The notes: generated by a model from the letters alone, not told the origin. A DNA stretch of 64,000 nt from Diprion similis (GCF_021155765.1 NC_060111.1:2017001-2081000); one strand, 5' to 3'. Positions 23,284-37,280 are shown, counted from the first letter of the stretch. Program-made: numbers and translations.

Positions 23284-26200
23284 TCATCGAGACTGTGAAG
23301 CATCTTCTTTTTTATGAATATCATTATGCATAAGCGACGGCTCTAAGGGTCGGACAGATACTCCTGGTCCAGGACCAGCTCTGTGATGCATGTGAAGATT
23401 ACTCAGAGGACCCGGACTCGGACCTTTGCTTCGCATAGGGTTCACTGGGGGAGCATAACCGGCATAAAGTTTCGCCCTCTCTTCTTCTTCAGCCCTAAAC
23501 GCAGCAGCGGCCATCAACGGATTGTAACGAAGCTGCTGCAAAGGATCATACCGATACGGATCTCTAAACGGATCACCGGGCCACGGCGCACCCTGCGTCG
23601 CACTCGGAGGTGGTGGAAAATGTTGCATCGGATGAGAAGTTAGCGTCGGCATCATAGTTCGGGACAAAGAATGAGGCATACTGTGAGAATGTCTGGCAAG
23701 GTACGAGTGCGGATGCGGCGGATGCGAATGTGAGTGGGGATGCGGATGATACCTCGCGTCGGAAAGAGGGCCGGGTCCTTGTGGAGGCGGCCTGGAAAGC
23801 ATAACGACGTCGTCGTCTTTGCTGCGTGGTTCTTCCTTCACCCTCACTTCACCCGCGTCGATCGGAGTCGAGCCATTTCGCAAAGGTGAGCGATCTCTGC
23901 CGCTGTTTACCGGTATGCGACTGTGATGAAGCAATCGTTCTCGCTCCATTTCTCTTCTTTCCATTTCTCTCCGCTCTTTGTCTCTCCTTTCACGCTCCCT
24001 CTCACGCTCGGCCGCTTCCTGTTTTCGCTTTTCCTCTTTTTCACGCTCTCGCCTCTCCCGCTCGCGTTGCTCCTCCCTTTCCCGCTCTCGTCGTACTCTT
24101 TCACGTTCACGTTCCCGCTCCCGTTCGCGTTCCCTTTCACGTTCTCTTTCTTCTATCTCAGCTCGTCTGTCTATCACAGGAGGTTCTGGCTTCAAATTCC
24201 ACGACACTGTCGTTGGAGGATATCCAGGATTGGTGCGTTGTAACCTGCCGAAGGTTTACATGCACAATATTCATCAGTTATCGATTGAATTGTTGCTCGT
24301 ATAGTTAATGCTGAAGAATCGCAATATTCAATGCTCACCCTCGCCACTGATCGTGAACGGATCCCAAACCTCCCAGCGACGACATCTCTCGCGGGGGAGG
24401 TGGAAATCCTGACAGTCCAGGGAAGTTTGGATTAGGTGCACCAAACGTTGTCGGATACCTTCCGAAAGGCGACATCCCCGCTCCTATGATGAATATCGGT
24501 ATATCATTATTTCGATTAGAATCATAAAATGTCGACGTGGACGATGGCAACAAAGCCGACATGGTTTAGTAGATTTTCCTGAATAAATTTACCCATATGA
24601 GATCCAGGATTTGAAAGAAATGTAACTGGATGGGGCGGTGGATGTGGTGCATGTGTAGGTGGTAGATTTGCTGAAAACGGGGGTGCCATTGGACTACCCA
24701 TTCCTAGACCAGTTCCTGGTCCACCTGGATATAAATGACCGGGTGGCCTTAGGAGCTCCGTCTTTCCGCTGACAACACCACCAGCCTTTGCATCAGCTTG
24801 CTGCTTCTGCTGATGGTGATAAATTTCCCAAGCAATGCGTACGTGCATTGCATTCCATTTTCCCGTCTTCTGAAATTTTAAATTCTTAAATTAATGTAAA
24901 TATATTGAACTTCGGCAAATTTTATCATGGCGAAATTTTATAAGTAAGTTCAAACCAATGTTCTGCAAACCTAATTTTTGTTTACAGATCATTTAGGTTG
25001 ACGAACAACTTAAGTTGGATGATGCAAACGAATAACCGACGAATCGTCTTACCTTTGGTGCGAACGAAGTTATATGGTTCGGAGGAACAAATGGCGTTGA
25101 AGGTGGACCCATTCCAGGATGCATAAGTCCAGCATTAAAACCAGAGTAACTGGACATGTTGAGGTTGCCACGAAAAAAGGGAGAGTCAACACCTCCGATT
25201 TTTGGAATGTCCTTAAACTGTAATTTGAAAATAAATTCACAAGACCGTGAAATCATTCAACCCAACTTTGAATTTAAATTAAAATAGAAATCAACTTTCA
25301 AAAGTTCACACTAACAATTGGGGGAGGAAAAAGTGACGTTGCTGTTGGAGGCGGAAGCATCGGCGTAGTATGTTGGTGTACATGAGTGTGCTGGTGTTGA
25401 TGATGATGCATTTCAGTACGAAGATATGGCGGAGGACCCAGATTTCCAACACCTACACCACGTTCTTGAGAGGCGAGAAACCTGCTATCCAATTCTCTCC
25501 GTAACATGTCAGTCTGACCTGCAACATGACTCACCCCTTTTCCTCAATTAGCGTCTGATATAATTTCACGAATACTAATAATTTAATAACATTGTCAAGT
25601 ACTGTAAAATATTAGTGTGAAACTTACTGGATTGAAAAAGCGATTCTGCAGAAAATGGATTTGGATTTGACGTGGATGGTGGAAGCGATGGCATCGAAGT
25701 ATGTGGACTCGAGGTAGACACCGGTGGCGGCAGCGGAGCCGCGAACATAGGTGGTGGAAAAGAATGCATTCCTAACGATACAGGGGGTGGCGTAGGTCTG
25801 GGCACCGAAGTTGCCGTGGCTGGCGATAACTGGGATGTTGTACCGCTACTGTAATTTATAAATACGCTTGTAGTTGGGTAATTTCCAAGGAGAGGAATAA
25901 TGTCGATTGAAATTCATCCGGAAATGTCTGGGAATTATTTGTAAATAAGTCCATACCTGATCCATCCTTGAGCCTTGGAATAAGCAGGTAGACTAGAATT
26001 GGCTGGGGAGGATGTGTTTGGCACACTGACAGGTGTTATACTGCCCCGACTTAGGCTACTCACGTTGCTGCTGTAACGAGTAGTAATCTATATTATCACA
26101 ATCTTTTCAATAATTCTAAAACATTGAAAAATAATATGAACAATCCATGGTCGATCTTGAGTAAATGTTACAGTTATTATACACATGAGGTAAATCACTT

Positions 26201-29200
26201 TCACACGTGTTCATTGCAACAGAGATTCAACTCTTGAATATAAAGGCGACTTCTAGTTATAGAAACACAAGACCAGCTAAACTTAAGAATGCTTCTGCTT
26301 TACGATAATGTGCTCACATGTAGGATATACTATTACTCTCCAGTACTATGTCTTGGTTATTGAAGTAATCATCATCTTAATAAATAATCTACAAATTATG
26401 ATACAAAGTAGCCAATGTATACCGAATCACATACCTATAACTGTCTCGTTCTCGGTTAGGACTGTGGCCGCGAGGTGAATTATTATTTCGTCCAGCTAAG
26501 CTGCATGCCATAATATCTCTGTGTGCAATTGTATTGGCTGTCGTAACTGTATTAGTTATGGTAGATACACATGTCGTTGTCGCGGCACTGAGCGGAGTAT
26601 TACTGTGGTTCATCATGTTGTTTCCAGCAACTTGTTTGTTTATATTTGTGCAAGGCGATGCCCTGCTTCCTCTCTGTAATAAAAAGAACAAAAAATCTTG
26701 TAACCTGCTCAGGTGAAAGACATAAATTAAAGAATTGCCAAGGATCTTAGGAAAAAAAAAAGAAAGAAAACAAAACAAAACTCACCACATCGGCTCTAGA
26801 AGAAGCTGAATGAGAGGGTGACGGCACTGTGGGGGGAAGATACGGACTGTGATTCAGAGCGGTGTACGGTGTGTAAAGCGGAGGATACGATGGCTGTGTT
26901 TGGGGATAAGCTGCCATTGGTAACGGAGGTGGATAGCTCGTAGTTGCTGCCCCGTTTGATGGGGCTGCGGGAGTCACTCCTAGACTAGCCACTGCAGGAC
27001 TGGTAGTGTGACTGGAGGACACGATTGGTACGTTTGGTGGATGTAACACTGGTATAGCGGTGTGCGGTTGTTGAGGCAGAGATGGAGGCGGAAGGGCTGG
27101 AGATGCAGGCCGCTGCTGCGGAGCTATTGCACGTGGATTCGCTGCTAGCGGACTGGTCATCTGAAAAAATTACCAAATAAGTACAATTGTTATCTTTTCG
27201 GTTAAGACTCAATGGAAGACTTGGATAAAATGTCGATGGTCACAGCATCAATTGAATTTTCCAATTCCAAACGAAAATATAACTATATGCTATAACGAAT
27301 GTACTTACGGGTGGCTGGGATATGTGAGGAGGTAGCGTAGGGCTAGGAGGGCTGGGCACCGTAGGTGCTGGTGCAGTGGCAGGCACTGGGGGTGGTATAG
27401 GGGCTGGTGCGTCTGTTGCTGGATTTGAAATTTGTCCACCGGTATCTGGAGGTGTTCCTCCTGCCCCATTTGTCGGAGGCAGTACATGAGGTGAAGAAGA
27501 TGGCAACTCAACTGCAAGTCAACAATACTCTTACTGATCTTTCTCCTTTATGTAATGACGATTTTGCATCTGCAGTGACTCAAAAATTAACATGTGCGTT
27601 GTGCACACAGGTGAAAAAAGCGTGTTTTATTACTCACATTTACGTGCAAGAGGAGATGGGGTAGAAGATTCAAAGAGTATCGACTCAGCATCTGATCCCT
27701 GAAACAAGTATAAATAATCTAATCTTATAACAGGTGTTACCAGGGTCATTGAAATAAAGTCTTTAGAAACAAACAGATTGAACTGTTCACCGTTCTCAAT
27801 CCATATACATGTATTTAGTATCTAAAGTTGATCGTAGATTAGTTTAAAATTGGGAAAATTTGATAGTGTATTATCCATGATAACTCACCTTATCGTCCTC
27901 TCCTTCACTATCACACTGTAACAAATTAAATAGACGAAACTGTTACGGCATATCAATTCAGCAAGATAAATAAACGAAATTGTATTAAGTTCAATTAAAA
28001 TCATACTCACGATATAGCCTTTACCCGAACTGCAATGACTGCTAGCCTGGAATTCAAACATTGCAGGTTTAACATCATTTACGAATAATAATTAATTCTT
28101 ATGAAATTAGAATTCGGAAAATAAGTTCTCATTTTTTTTTGCAGGTATGCAAAGCAAAAACTTACGTCGCTAAGATGGTCCCTTGAACTGTCAGGGTCTT
28201 GGCAATCCCTCGGTATACTAGGTCCATGCAGCTGCTCAGATGCTCTACCGCTATCGTCGCTTGTACCTGCATCGAGGCCCTAAAAAACGAAAAATATAAA
28301 TTAGAACCAAAGAGTTAAAAATCGCAAAATAAATACTGAGCTACAAGTAGTAAATTAATAAAAATTTATAATTGACTAATCAATTCATTACCTGGGTAAG
28401 TGTAGATGGTGTCAGAATGGAATTATGGGTATAATGGTTGTGTTTGAAATGATTTTTGATGTGGTGTTCACCACTGTGTCGGTTGTGCTGACCGGTATCT
28501 ATCTTGGGTTTTTCATCAGCTATCGATAACAGCGTGTGCAATTTCTTTACATTATTTTTCCCAGCAAGCTTAATCGCACTCTGAAAAGAGAAAAAAAAAT
28601 CAAAATCAATTGATGATCTTTATATATCTATGACACATGAGTCTGATAGTCTACCAATGTGGTGTAAACTTTTATTACAACCATTTCTGTCGGCAGCATT
28701 TTACTATTCAATAATTTGTACGATAGCAGTCAATGGTTATCATATTTCATTAATAGCCCTGATTACATTGGTATAATTAATATTATCTGGTACACTTCTA
28801 AAAAAGAAATTATCAGGTCTTATCACGGATCATTATTAAATGCTTAGATTACATCTTCAAATCTATACAGTTGACCGACGTTTTCCGATTATCTATGTAT
28901 AAAGAAGACAGATTGTCATACGAAAAATTGATAAAACAACAATTCATCTGCTGACTGGAATGAATATATAAAAAAAAGTCATCGACCGTAGGTAAGCTTG
29001 TAAAAAATATTTTTTTCATAAATATGCAATATTTTTCCATCGACAACAGAGGGTAAAAAAAAATCTGATACAGTGGTAGCATTTGGAATAGATGGAAAAA
29101 AAAAAAAAATAATAATAATAATAATCATCATAAAGTATATAAAAAAAAAAACCCTGAAAGTTCATATTCGTGGTGTTAAAACATCTGACGCCAGTTTGCC

Positions 29201-29636
29201 AAGTTTGCGGCATGGTTTTCGGTAGCGAGTACATTGTACACGTAGGTAAAAGTCTCACAGGTGACAGCGACGAGATATTCGGTACGTATGTACAAGGTGC
29301 GATAACGATGCTGAGGTGAACGGGGCTGAAAAAGAACGCAACGAAACGGATGGACGGGAATGGCTGGCTGAGAGATGAGGGAGGGAGGGAAGGAGGGAGG
29401 GAGGAGAGAGGAAGAAAGCGGCGAGAAGAGTTGCGACGAGGAGGCGGTGAGGAGAGGGCGAGAGATTGAAAGGGGAGGCACTACACAGAGAGACGGTCGA
29501 GTGTGCGAGGGAGAGCGAGAGAGAGAGAGCGTCGTGAGGAAGGGAGAAAGAAAGAAGACATTGACCGAACGAACGGCGGCAGTGCGCCCCGTGGATCGGT
29601 GGCCGTCCGTCGAGGCCTTCGCGGCTTTGGTCGAGA

Positions 29637-29667
<31 letters not shown>

Positions 29668-32600
29668 GCTTGTATGTACTCAGCCGAAGAAGGAATACCT
29701 ACTTATAACGTAACGCGTAGCGGGTCTGAGTCTCGCGCGTAACGAGGTACATACGTGGCTTAAATACGTGCAAACACATTTCGTCGAATTTCTCCAGGAG
29801 GAGGCGACGCGTTTAACCGCGCAATTACAATATCGCCTATAGCTAATCGCATTCCTCTTTATTGGACGCGACTGTGATATTCTCGCTTACTACTTCTTCT
29901 TCTATTGAATAAATAAACGAAAGGGGCGATGTCGATGAAATGAAAATATGTATTTCGTTGTTTATATCATAAACTTCTTCATCGACAACGCATACGTCAC
30001 ATAGTCTGATTTTTAAATCCATGAATTATACACAGACACACACATTAACACAAACAGAGAATAGAAGAGGGATAATAGAGGAGTTAATTAGTTACAACAA
30101 GGGGTGTGTGAGAGCGTTAAAAAGAGGCAATTATTTTTTACGTACCGCGTTTATGACACGTTCTCGTTTTCTTTCTCTTAGAATGCCCTTTAGTGTCTTT
30201 TTTTTTTTTTTTTTTTTTTTTGTTTTCTGTTTCTTTTTTTTTGTTTCCGATTTCCCAGCGTTTTTCTTTCAGAGTAAAATATTTTCAATCGAAGCGTTGG
30301 CGGTTTGTATATCAACAAATGCGAACGGCTACCGGATTGTAGACGAAGTAAGATGCTCGTTCAGCCCGTTTTCACCGGGTACAACAATAAGAACTGACTC
30401 ACTATCATTGAAGAAGGCTTTCATTATTATACGACGACGGTTAGGCGGTCCGCGCGCGCGTGTCTCTCTTGCCCGTCTCACGTCTCTATACTCTAATTAA
30501 GATTCACCCGTTCGGTTCGAGGGATTATTTTCAGATGAAAACGAGGCTCCGTCGGAATCTCGTTATTTCTTTACTTCTTTATTTATTTTGCATTACGCTA
30601 ATCGTCGTATTAAAAACGGTAACTAAGAGCTGGCGAACGAAATAAATAACGGGCAAGCAGACAAACAGACAGACAGACAGGGAGCCAGACAAACAGACGG
30701 ATAGAGACACGAACGAACAGCCAGAGCCACAGCCAAGTGCGGAGTGTCTCGCTTTTACAACTTGCGCCTTGTGCTCGGCTCGCGGCTCGGCGCTGGACTG
30801 TTGCGCTGTTGCCACATTTCTCCAAGTGTCACGTATGAATGTTGGTACACACAACAGAGATGTAAAGGTCGTTACACAATGGGGGGAAAACTTGACTTCA
30901 GATCCGCGGCTTCTACCCAGTCACTGCTTTACAACGTTATGCAATTTTTAATTCAATCAGCTGAAATTAGACCGACAATCGCGATTATCTCAAAATTTGA
31001 CAGGGGGAAAAATGAGAAACGAAATAAAAAAAAAAACACGGAATTCATTACGATTATCCGTTAGTGTAATCATACCATATAATTTCTTTATGAAGTACAT
31101 AGTTAGCTCTGTACTTGAATTATAGATAGACGAAAGAAAACTTGTACGAGACATATGTTCAATTCTACAGGTATTAGTCGTTTTATTATTGGTGATAATG
31201 CAAAAGCTTCTTGAAAAGAGAATCAACTCTCTGCAAGAAGTGCTACATACCATGATGATTCATAAAAAATGTCTAGTTATCAACAACCACTCAAGATGCG
31301 AGAAAGATATCAATCATTTTTGATGGTCAACGATTATTGGTGAATAAAACAACTAATGGCCAGTGATTTTATATGGAAAGAGTATTTTATTAGTTATTGG
31401 TAAATAACATGATATAAATTTTTTTCTCGGGTCATTTGATTGGTATAGTTAAGCAATTCGAATAAAAAAGGTAAAATTGGGCAAAACAAATCCAACTCCT
31501 CCAAGTTGGTGGAGTAAAGAAGAAAAATATTTGCAAATAAGCATGAAAAGCTTTCAAGATAGCTCTGTGTGAATTATTCGAATTCCTCTGTTTGTCTATG
31601 AGTTGAGTAAATACAAATTATTTGCACAAAGTATACGCGATGTGTGTCGTAGGGATTTTACAGGAAATTTATAAATCTGACCAATGATCCCTGTCGTTTG
31701 AATATTAACTTATGTATTCCCAAGTTATCGCAAAATTTACTATCCGGTTGGTTAAGAAGAATGAGAAAAATCCCAAAGTCCTGTGCTACTCGTAACTTTG
31801 CGTAAGTCTATCAGTCAATTTGGCCTTAGATCGTCGACGAGATACGTTGGAAACCATGTCAACTGCATATTTCGGTTGACATCATGTAAGTATATCATTT
31901 AATACGTTCAGTCTGCATCAAGTGTGGTTATCAAGTTTTTTTTTTTTTCCTCCATGTGATTATATCATCGCCATTAATAATCTCACCAAATAGTGATAAG
32001 AAAATCTGTCAGTCGGAGAACACAAGTAGGTAAGATACGGAGACATGGTAGCAATTCCGACAGTAAACAATTAAAAGACATTGTCAGAGAGAACAAGAAT
32101 AGCGCTCAATGTTTATTTGCCCAATTTTAGATAGCTGAACTCGAATGTAAACCCTCAGCAAATAATAGAACGGTAGTATATTCTGTACAGTATGTGGCAA
32201 AGGATGTCTCACATATTCAAGTATTCGTTAGGGAAAAAAGAAAAATCAACAAAGCACGATTTTCCTCCTACAAACAGACAAGACGGGGATTCTTTTGTTC
32301 ATTGAATCGAGTCCGGTAGGTAGACGTAGATATAACCTAGCGCGTACCTAGTGCCAGTTTATCTCGCGAGAGATTTTCACGAAGCGAAGTAAGAAAAGGA
32401 CGGAGGGGGTGAGGGAGAGCGGGGAAAAGAATGAAAAAGGGAAATAAAAGGAGCCCCTGAGAAACGGCTTTAAATTACGCGAAATGCATAAGATCAGCGA
32501 ACGGCGGACGAAAATATCCCTATACGTTCGATGTGCAATGCACGAAGAAAGAGACACGAAAGCCTGGTGGTGGGCAAGCTGTAGAGAGGGGGGGGGGGAG

Positions 32601-33085
32601 TAGAAGGGGATGGAGGGGGGGTTCGGAAAGGAAAGAGAGAGAGAGAGAATGACAGACGGGGAGGCAGAGAGAAAGAAAGAGAGAGAGGATAGGGGAATTT
32701 GGTTTACCTCGAGTTCCTCGTAGGTGCGAAATGCAAGGATGGCAAAACCGTCGACGATGTCCTCCTCGAAGGGGGGCTCCTTGTGATTGAGGGATGACTT
32801 TTTCCGCGGACGAGGTGGTCGGGGGTGTTTTTCACGGGCTCGCACTCTGCCCCGTCCTCGAGCCAGTCCGTGAGGCGGTCCAGGCTCGTCCTCGCCGCTG
32901 TGACTGTCGTCTCCCGTGGTACGAGGATCGCTCGGATCACCCCCGAGTCCCAATCCTGCTAAACCCTGCTGCTGCTGCTGCTGCTGTTGCTTGGCGTTCG
33001 CGATACTCTCCCTTTGGGCCAGCATCCGTTGCGCTCGCTCCCTGCGCCGATTTCGTTGATTTCTTTGCTTAACTTCGATCTCCAT
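23284..33085 (-). CDS. tay: tay bridge, insect AUTS2/fibrosin-family protein
   Basis: Sixteen coding exons: 32708-33085, 28392-28580, 28166-28279, 28011-28046, 27889-27915, 27644-27698, 27309-27511, 26786-27160, 26435-26673, 25957-26070, 25628-25848, 25316-25518, 25053-25217, 24593-24869, 24339-24483, 23284-24244; 1233 residues. The N-terminus is basic with a short poly-Gln. The family signature [13 protein letters not shown] lies at about 107-119. A Pro/Ser-rich middle is followed by the conserved AUTS2 block: ML(R)[20 protein letters not shown] and a His-rich run (about 655-700), then [20 protein letters not shown] (about 776-795) and a [12 protein letters not shown] junction. Residues of about 945-1020 form a long Arg/Glu repeat. 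Known: vertebrate AUTS2 is nuclear, linked to a non-canonical Polycomb complex and neurodevelopment; Drosophila tay affects brain structure and behaviour. The 4.1-kb first intron could hide further exons. Confidence 0.9.
29379..29401 (+). repeat. GGGA repeat, G-quadruplex-prone
   Basis: At least five runs of three G separated by one to a few bases on the plus strand, which is the template strand for tay transcription. Confidence 0.6.
32588..32621 (+). repeat. G-rich tract beside tay exon 1
   Basis: Runs of G of about 11, 4 and 7 bases lie within about 35 bases, just downstream (tay sense) of coding exon 1, inside intron 1. Low-complexity DNA on the tay template strand. Confidence 0.6.
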
Positions 33086-33233
33086 TATTTACTTCTGCTT
33101 CGTTTATTCGCAATCGTCGTCGTCGTCGCACACGCACGCACGTCGTCGTCGTCGTCGTTGTCTCTTCCTCGCACACACATATCACACGTTCATTCGCATT
33201 CTCGCGGTCTGACCACCAAGAAAATACATCAAG

Positions 33234-33257
33234 AGGGAGGGAGGGAGGGAGGGAGGG
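33234..33257 (+). repeat. GGGA repeat upstream of tay start codon
   Basis: Six consecutive GGGA units on the plus strand, about 150 bases upstream of the tay start codon in the presumed 5' UTR or promoter. This is a regular G-quadruplex motif. Confidence 0.65.
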
Positions 33258-36200
33258 CGAGAAAGAGAGGAAAGAGACGGGGCGGCAGGGGGAGGGCCGA
33301 GGGAGTAATGGGTGGGGGGTGGGAAAGGAGACAGAAGATGATCGGGGGGAACAACTAATCTTCCCTTGGTGTTATGCACTCGCGCGCATTGATCCGCACC
33401 CGTTTGTGTCCGCAACACCGCACCACTCGGACTTGTAAAAACCGCCTATAATTTAATTCATTATTATGTCAAACCGTAGGATCGCTAAAGACCGTCGTTC
33501 CAGATGCACCTGAGGAAACACTGATTGTTTGGAATGGCGGATTGAATATACACACACGGTTGCCGCATTGTAGTGTAAAATGGCCGCGACTTGCCCGCAT
33601 TTCGCTCGTCGTGTCACATTATACCACCTGACGTATACCACAATATATCATTTCGCTTATTTATAAACTACTAATGGCTCAAACCGTACATCGAACTTCC
33701 CGTCAGTACACAATATTCGATCGTTGCACCACGCATTCTGTCACTAGTCGATATAAAGAGCAGGAACATGGCGTGCAGAAGACGTGCCGAATGTCGTGGA
33801 TTTCGATTAACCTCCGTCTAGTTACTTCCTTAGGTACGTGCGTATCACCCTGCGCCACTGTTGCCAACCGAGTGAACGTCACTAACTCAGTTCGCAAAAA
33901 TAACACCGGATGGCGCCACTACCGGCTCGTCGCCATAGACTTATAGATAGAATGCGCGGCTTGAAACCGCAATTCGAAAAGGAGAGAACAGCTAGAGTCG
34001 GACCTCTCACTTTAATCGGTAACTGATGTGGGGAAACACGTAGTCTCATCCAAGTATACTTCCCCGCTTGCCCTGTTGCTTTCCTCGTCTGGCGACTGCT
34101 TCCCACTTTTTCGATCGTGTAACAGAGAGACCCGGCTCCAGCTGTGGTCTCTCTGTCTAATTGTGTCTAATTACGGCTTCAGCTCGATGCACACAGTGCG
34201 CAATCTATCTCTATTATAAGTCTATGTTCGTCGCGTACTTCACGCTCTATTTTTCGCGGTCAATGACGCACGATGTGATTCAAACTTCGCCTTGCAGTTC
34301 CCATATCGGAAATCACTGGAAATCGACCTTTGTGCATGTGACTCTATACTCTTCGTATGACGCAAACGTCGCAAATTTTGACTGCGAAAACCAATAGATA
34401 TAGAAGCATTTTATGCTTCGAAATTATGGAAATTATATGTATTTCTAAACGGTAATTATTCAATTGCATGGAATTTTTTCTATCAAATCGTACATGTATA
34501 CTTTCAACCGAAACTAAGGATATCGCTATATAGAAATCAACTATCGTTGACATTGTTATTAGCAAATGATTAGACCACTTGAAGAAAGTTCCTTCAGATT
34601 CCTTGCTGGCGCTCCATATTCCTGTAGGTCGCGTTTCGCGACTTGAACCGAGACAGCAATAAGTACTAAATAAATTATCAGTAGTTTCAAGGCTGTATTT
34701 ATGTTGTAGGTATATGCATAGCTGCAGGCTTTCGTCGTCACAGTTTTCTCCGATCGAGTCGGATTTGGCAAGGTCCAGATATCCCCCAGCATCCGACAGG
34801 TCTCTCGCGGCAGCGTATTCCGCGAAACCACATCTCCCACCAGGAATTTTACGCGCGGTTCCACGGTGTGATATCATTATGCGTGTACACACGTATATCC
34901 ACTTATACACAAACATCTTTTGTGTACATTTTTGCATACATAGACTGTATAATACGTTCGTATAGAAAGACACACGCAGGCGGATATACGGGTCCATAAA
35001 TATCTTACTATCTTGTTGTATTTAGTCAGACCAGACCGTCTTTGGAGATCTGCACATTTCTGGGACCATATAGGTGAGCTTGTCTCCCGGCAATCCGCGT
35101 GGGTCGCACTGACTAGCCTACCTACGCTTACACTACGCGATTCGTGTTGGAAAAATAAGGCAGCGAGTCCATAACCGAAGTACATATCCAACTCTCAGGT
35201 GTGTCTGTTTTTTTTTCCAGATCACGGCATATTTCGGTAGAGCACAGAACAAATGATTTCAAAATTTTACGGAAGTATCATAACGCATAACGCATGTCAC
35301 TGTATTGTAATTATATGTATATATGCCCACGATACAAGCACCGGAGACAAAACAATTAACATATGTCTTCGTTGTACTTGAACTAACGTAGGCACTACAG
35401 CTATACTACAATTGTATAAGTTTTGTATATAGAAGTTACATACACAACCGCAGTATTATACATGTGTATATAAAATAAAACGTGGCCGAGTCTCGCGACG
35501 CAGAATATATCCTCAGATCTCAAGGTACATTCCTGACCTCTTGACCCATTTTACCTCCTCGTCATCGGTGCCACAGCCTGAGCACAAGATACCTACGCGG
35601 GCCTCGACTCTTGACTCTTAACTCTCAACTCTTAATTCCTGACTGTTGAATCCGAGCGGAACTTGGTACCGTATTACATACACGTATAAGGTACACACTA
35701 TACATATAGGCATACGTGGGATATACTGTAGACGGCCTTTGCCGACCCCGATATATCCGCAACATTCGGACTTGTCGCCGTTTGATACGGAGGCTCAGGC
35801 TGCAGCAGCTAGTATAACTGACATGAGTTTACCTGTGTACCCGAACGCTGACCACCACCACGCGACCGCCATCCGCCAGCACCGTTGTCGACGAGGCTCG
35901 ATCTCAAATCTCCGAGTCAGTAGTTCCCAGTGTCACATCCGAGTCGCACATGCCTCATACCTGATGCACTGTTCACTGTTTTTTTATATACGCTGCAGGT
36001 GCGCGCCAAGTCACTCTTAACGTCTGCGGTTTCATTCAAATTGTTCGAACAGACCGACCTGCGCGGTAGATCGTCGTTTCTGCAGCGCTTCGTGGTTCGC
36101 GGTCAAAGTATCGCAGTGGCAGTTTATACCGCACGACACGCAGCCCCTTCGGAGGTGTTTTCGATATCGCGTTGAGATATTCGCCCTGATTGAATACCAT

Positions 36201-37280
36201 ACCTACCTGCAGTGAATATATCCGCGGTGCAGTGCAGTTTCAAGAAATTTCTCCCGTAAAACGTCTCGCCACTTTTTACTTCGCACCTTCGCTCACCTAC
36301 TTTATGCGAGGATCGTACTCAAGATGACTGATCGGATTCCAGCATCTACGACGTTATTATAATAGTTATCGTATTAGGAGGAAGAAAAGGAAGAAGAGAT
36401 TCGACCGGTAACCGATTCGCGTCAAAATCTCGCTCAGAGATCACCCGTGAGTTTTATACTTTTTAAACATCAATAATACGCATACGGTTTTTTAATCATT
36501 ATACTCGTATTTTTCACCGTACTTACGTATAACACTTGTTTTTCATTTCCTTCGTAGACACGCGCGAATAGTTTAAATTGCACTCGGCAGGCGGTATATA
36601 CCGCGAACCAGTAATATTATATAACGGAGCGCGAGTGCGATGGGAACGTGGGAAGTGGCAGGCTAAGAATTTGCACAGTGCATATTATAATGCGGTATAC
36701 ACATGTCACAGGTATTATGCATACATAAGGTGTACCGCAGAGGCAGCTCAGTGTTCGCGGTGTCAATTTTCGCCCGCAGACCCAAGGAATGAAATTTTGC
36801 AAGCGTGCACGCGCGCGCATTTATAGGTATATACCTGCAGGCATATCATGTCTATATATCGTAACGAGATGCGTTAATTCCCGTATTCGATTTTTGCAAG
36901 TTTTTCCGTTTCTCCCGTTCGGTATACAATCTTTACATCAACGATTCTGCATTTCACACTTGCGCACAATTCGCACCACGCTTATATCAGCCGTATTATT
37001 TGCCGCGGAAAATACCCGAGGAACGTCAAATGATCGTGCCGCTCCCACCGATTTTCATTCAAAATGGTCACACAGCCTTGGCGAACAAGCGTCACGTGGT
37101 ATCCTCGTATAGCCACCCACGATTGCGCCTATAAGTCTCGTGTCATAAAGCGTTCAAATCTCTCATTATACAGTAAAAACAATAAGGTAATTATATATAA
37201 TTTCATTGCCTTCGTAGGGAACAATTATTTCTTCATATAACGTCGCGTGTGTAGAAAATAAAGGAGAACCAAGGCGAAAC

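Larger units (their letters stand above)
28581..32707 (-). other. First tay intron with possible alternative 5' exon region
   Basis: The intron is mostly AT-rich. Bases of about 29350-29700 stand out as GC-rich with GGGA repeats, GA tracts and a CAG/CAA run on the tay strand (about 29638-29669), resembling a 5' UTR or promoter. Bases of about 30197-30221 are poly-T, and 30655-30700 hold ACAG-type repeats. A second tay promoter is plausible but no splice donor could be fixed. Confidence 0.4.

Noticed and set aside
23826..24308. Plus-strand frames rich in Ser/Arg and Phe/Leu opposite the last tay exon
   Set aside because: They mirror the Arg/Glu repeat of tay on the other strand and show no independent exon signals.
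32348..32707. Continuation of the tay first-exon frame into a Phe/Ser-rich tail
   Set aside because: A GTAAAC donor at 32707 ends the exon right after YEELE, and the following sequence is CT-rich intron.
23284..33085. Assignment to Atrophin/Grunge because of Arg/Glu dipeptide repeats
   Set aside because: No BAH, ELM2 or SANT domain; the [18 protein letters not shown] and [11 protein letters not shown] motifs point to the AUTS2 family instead.
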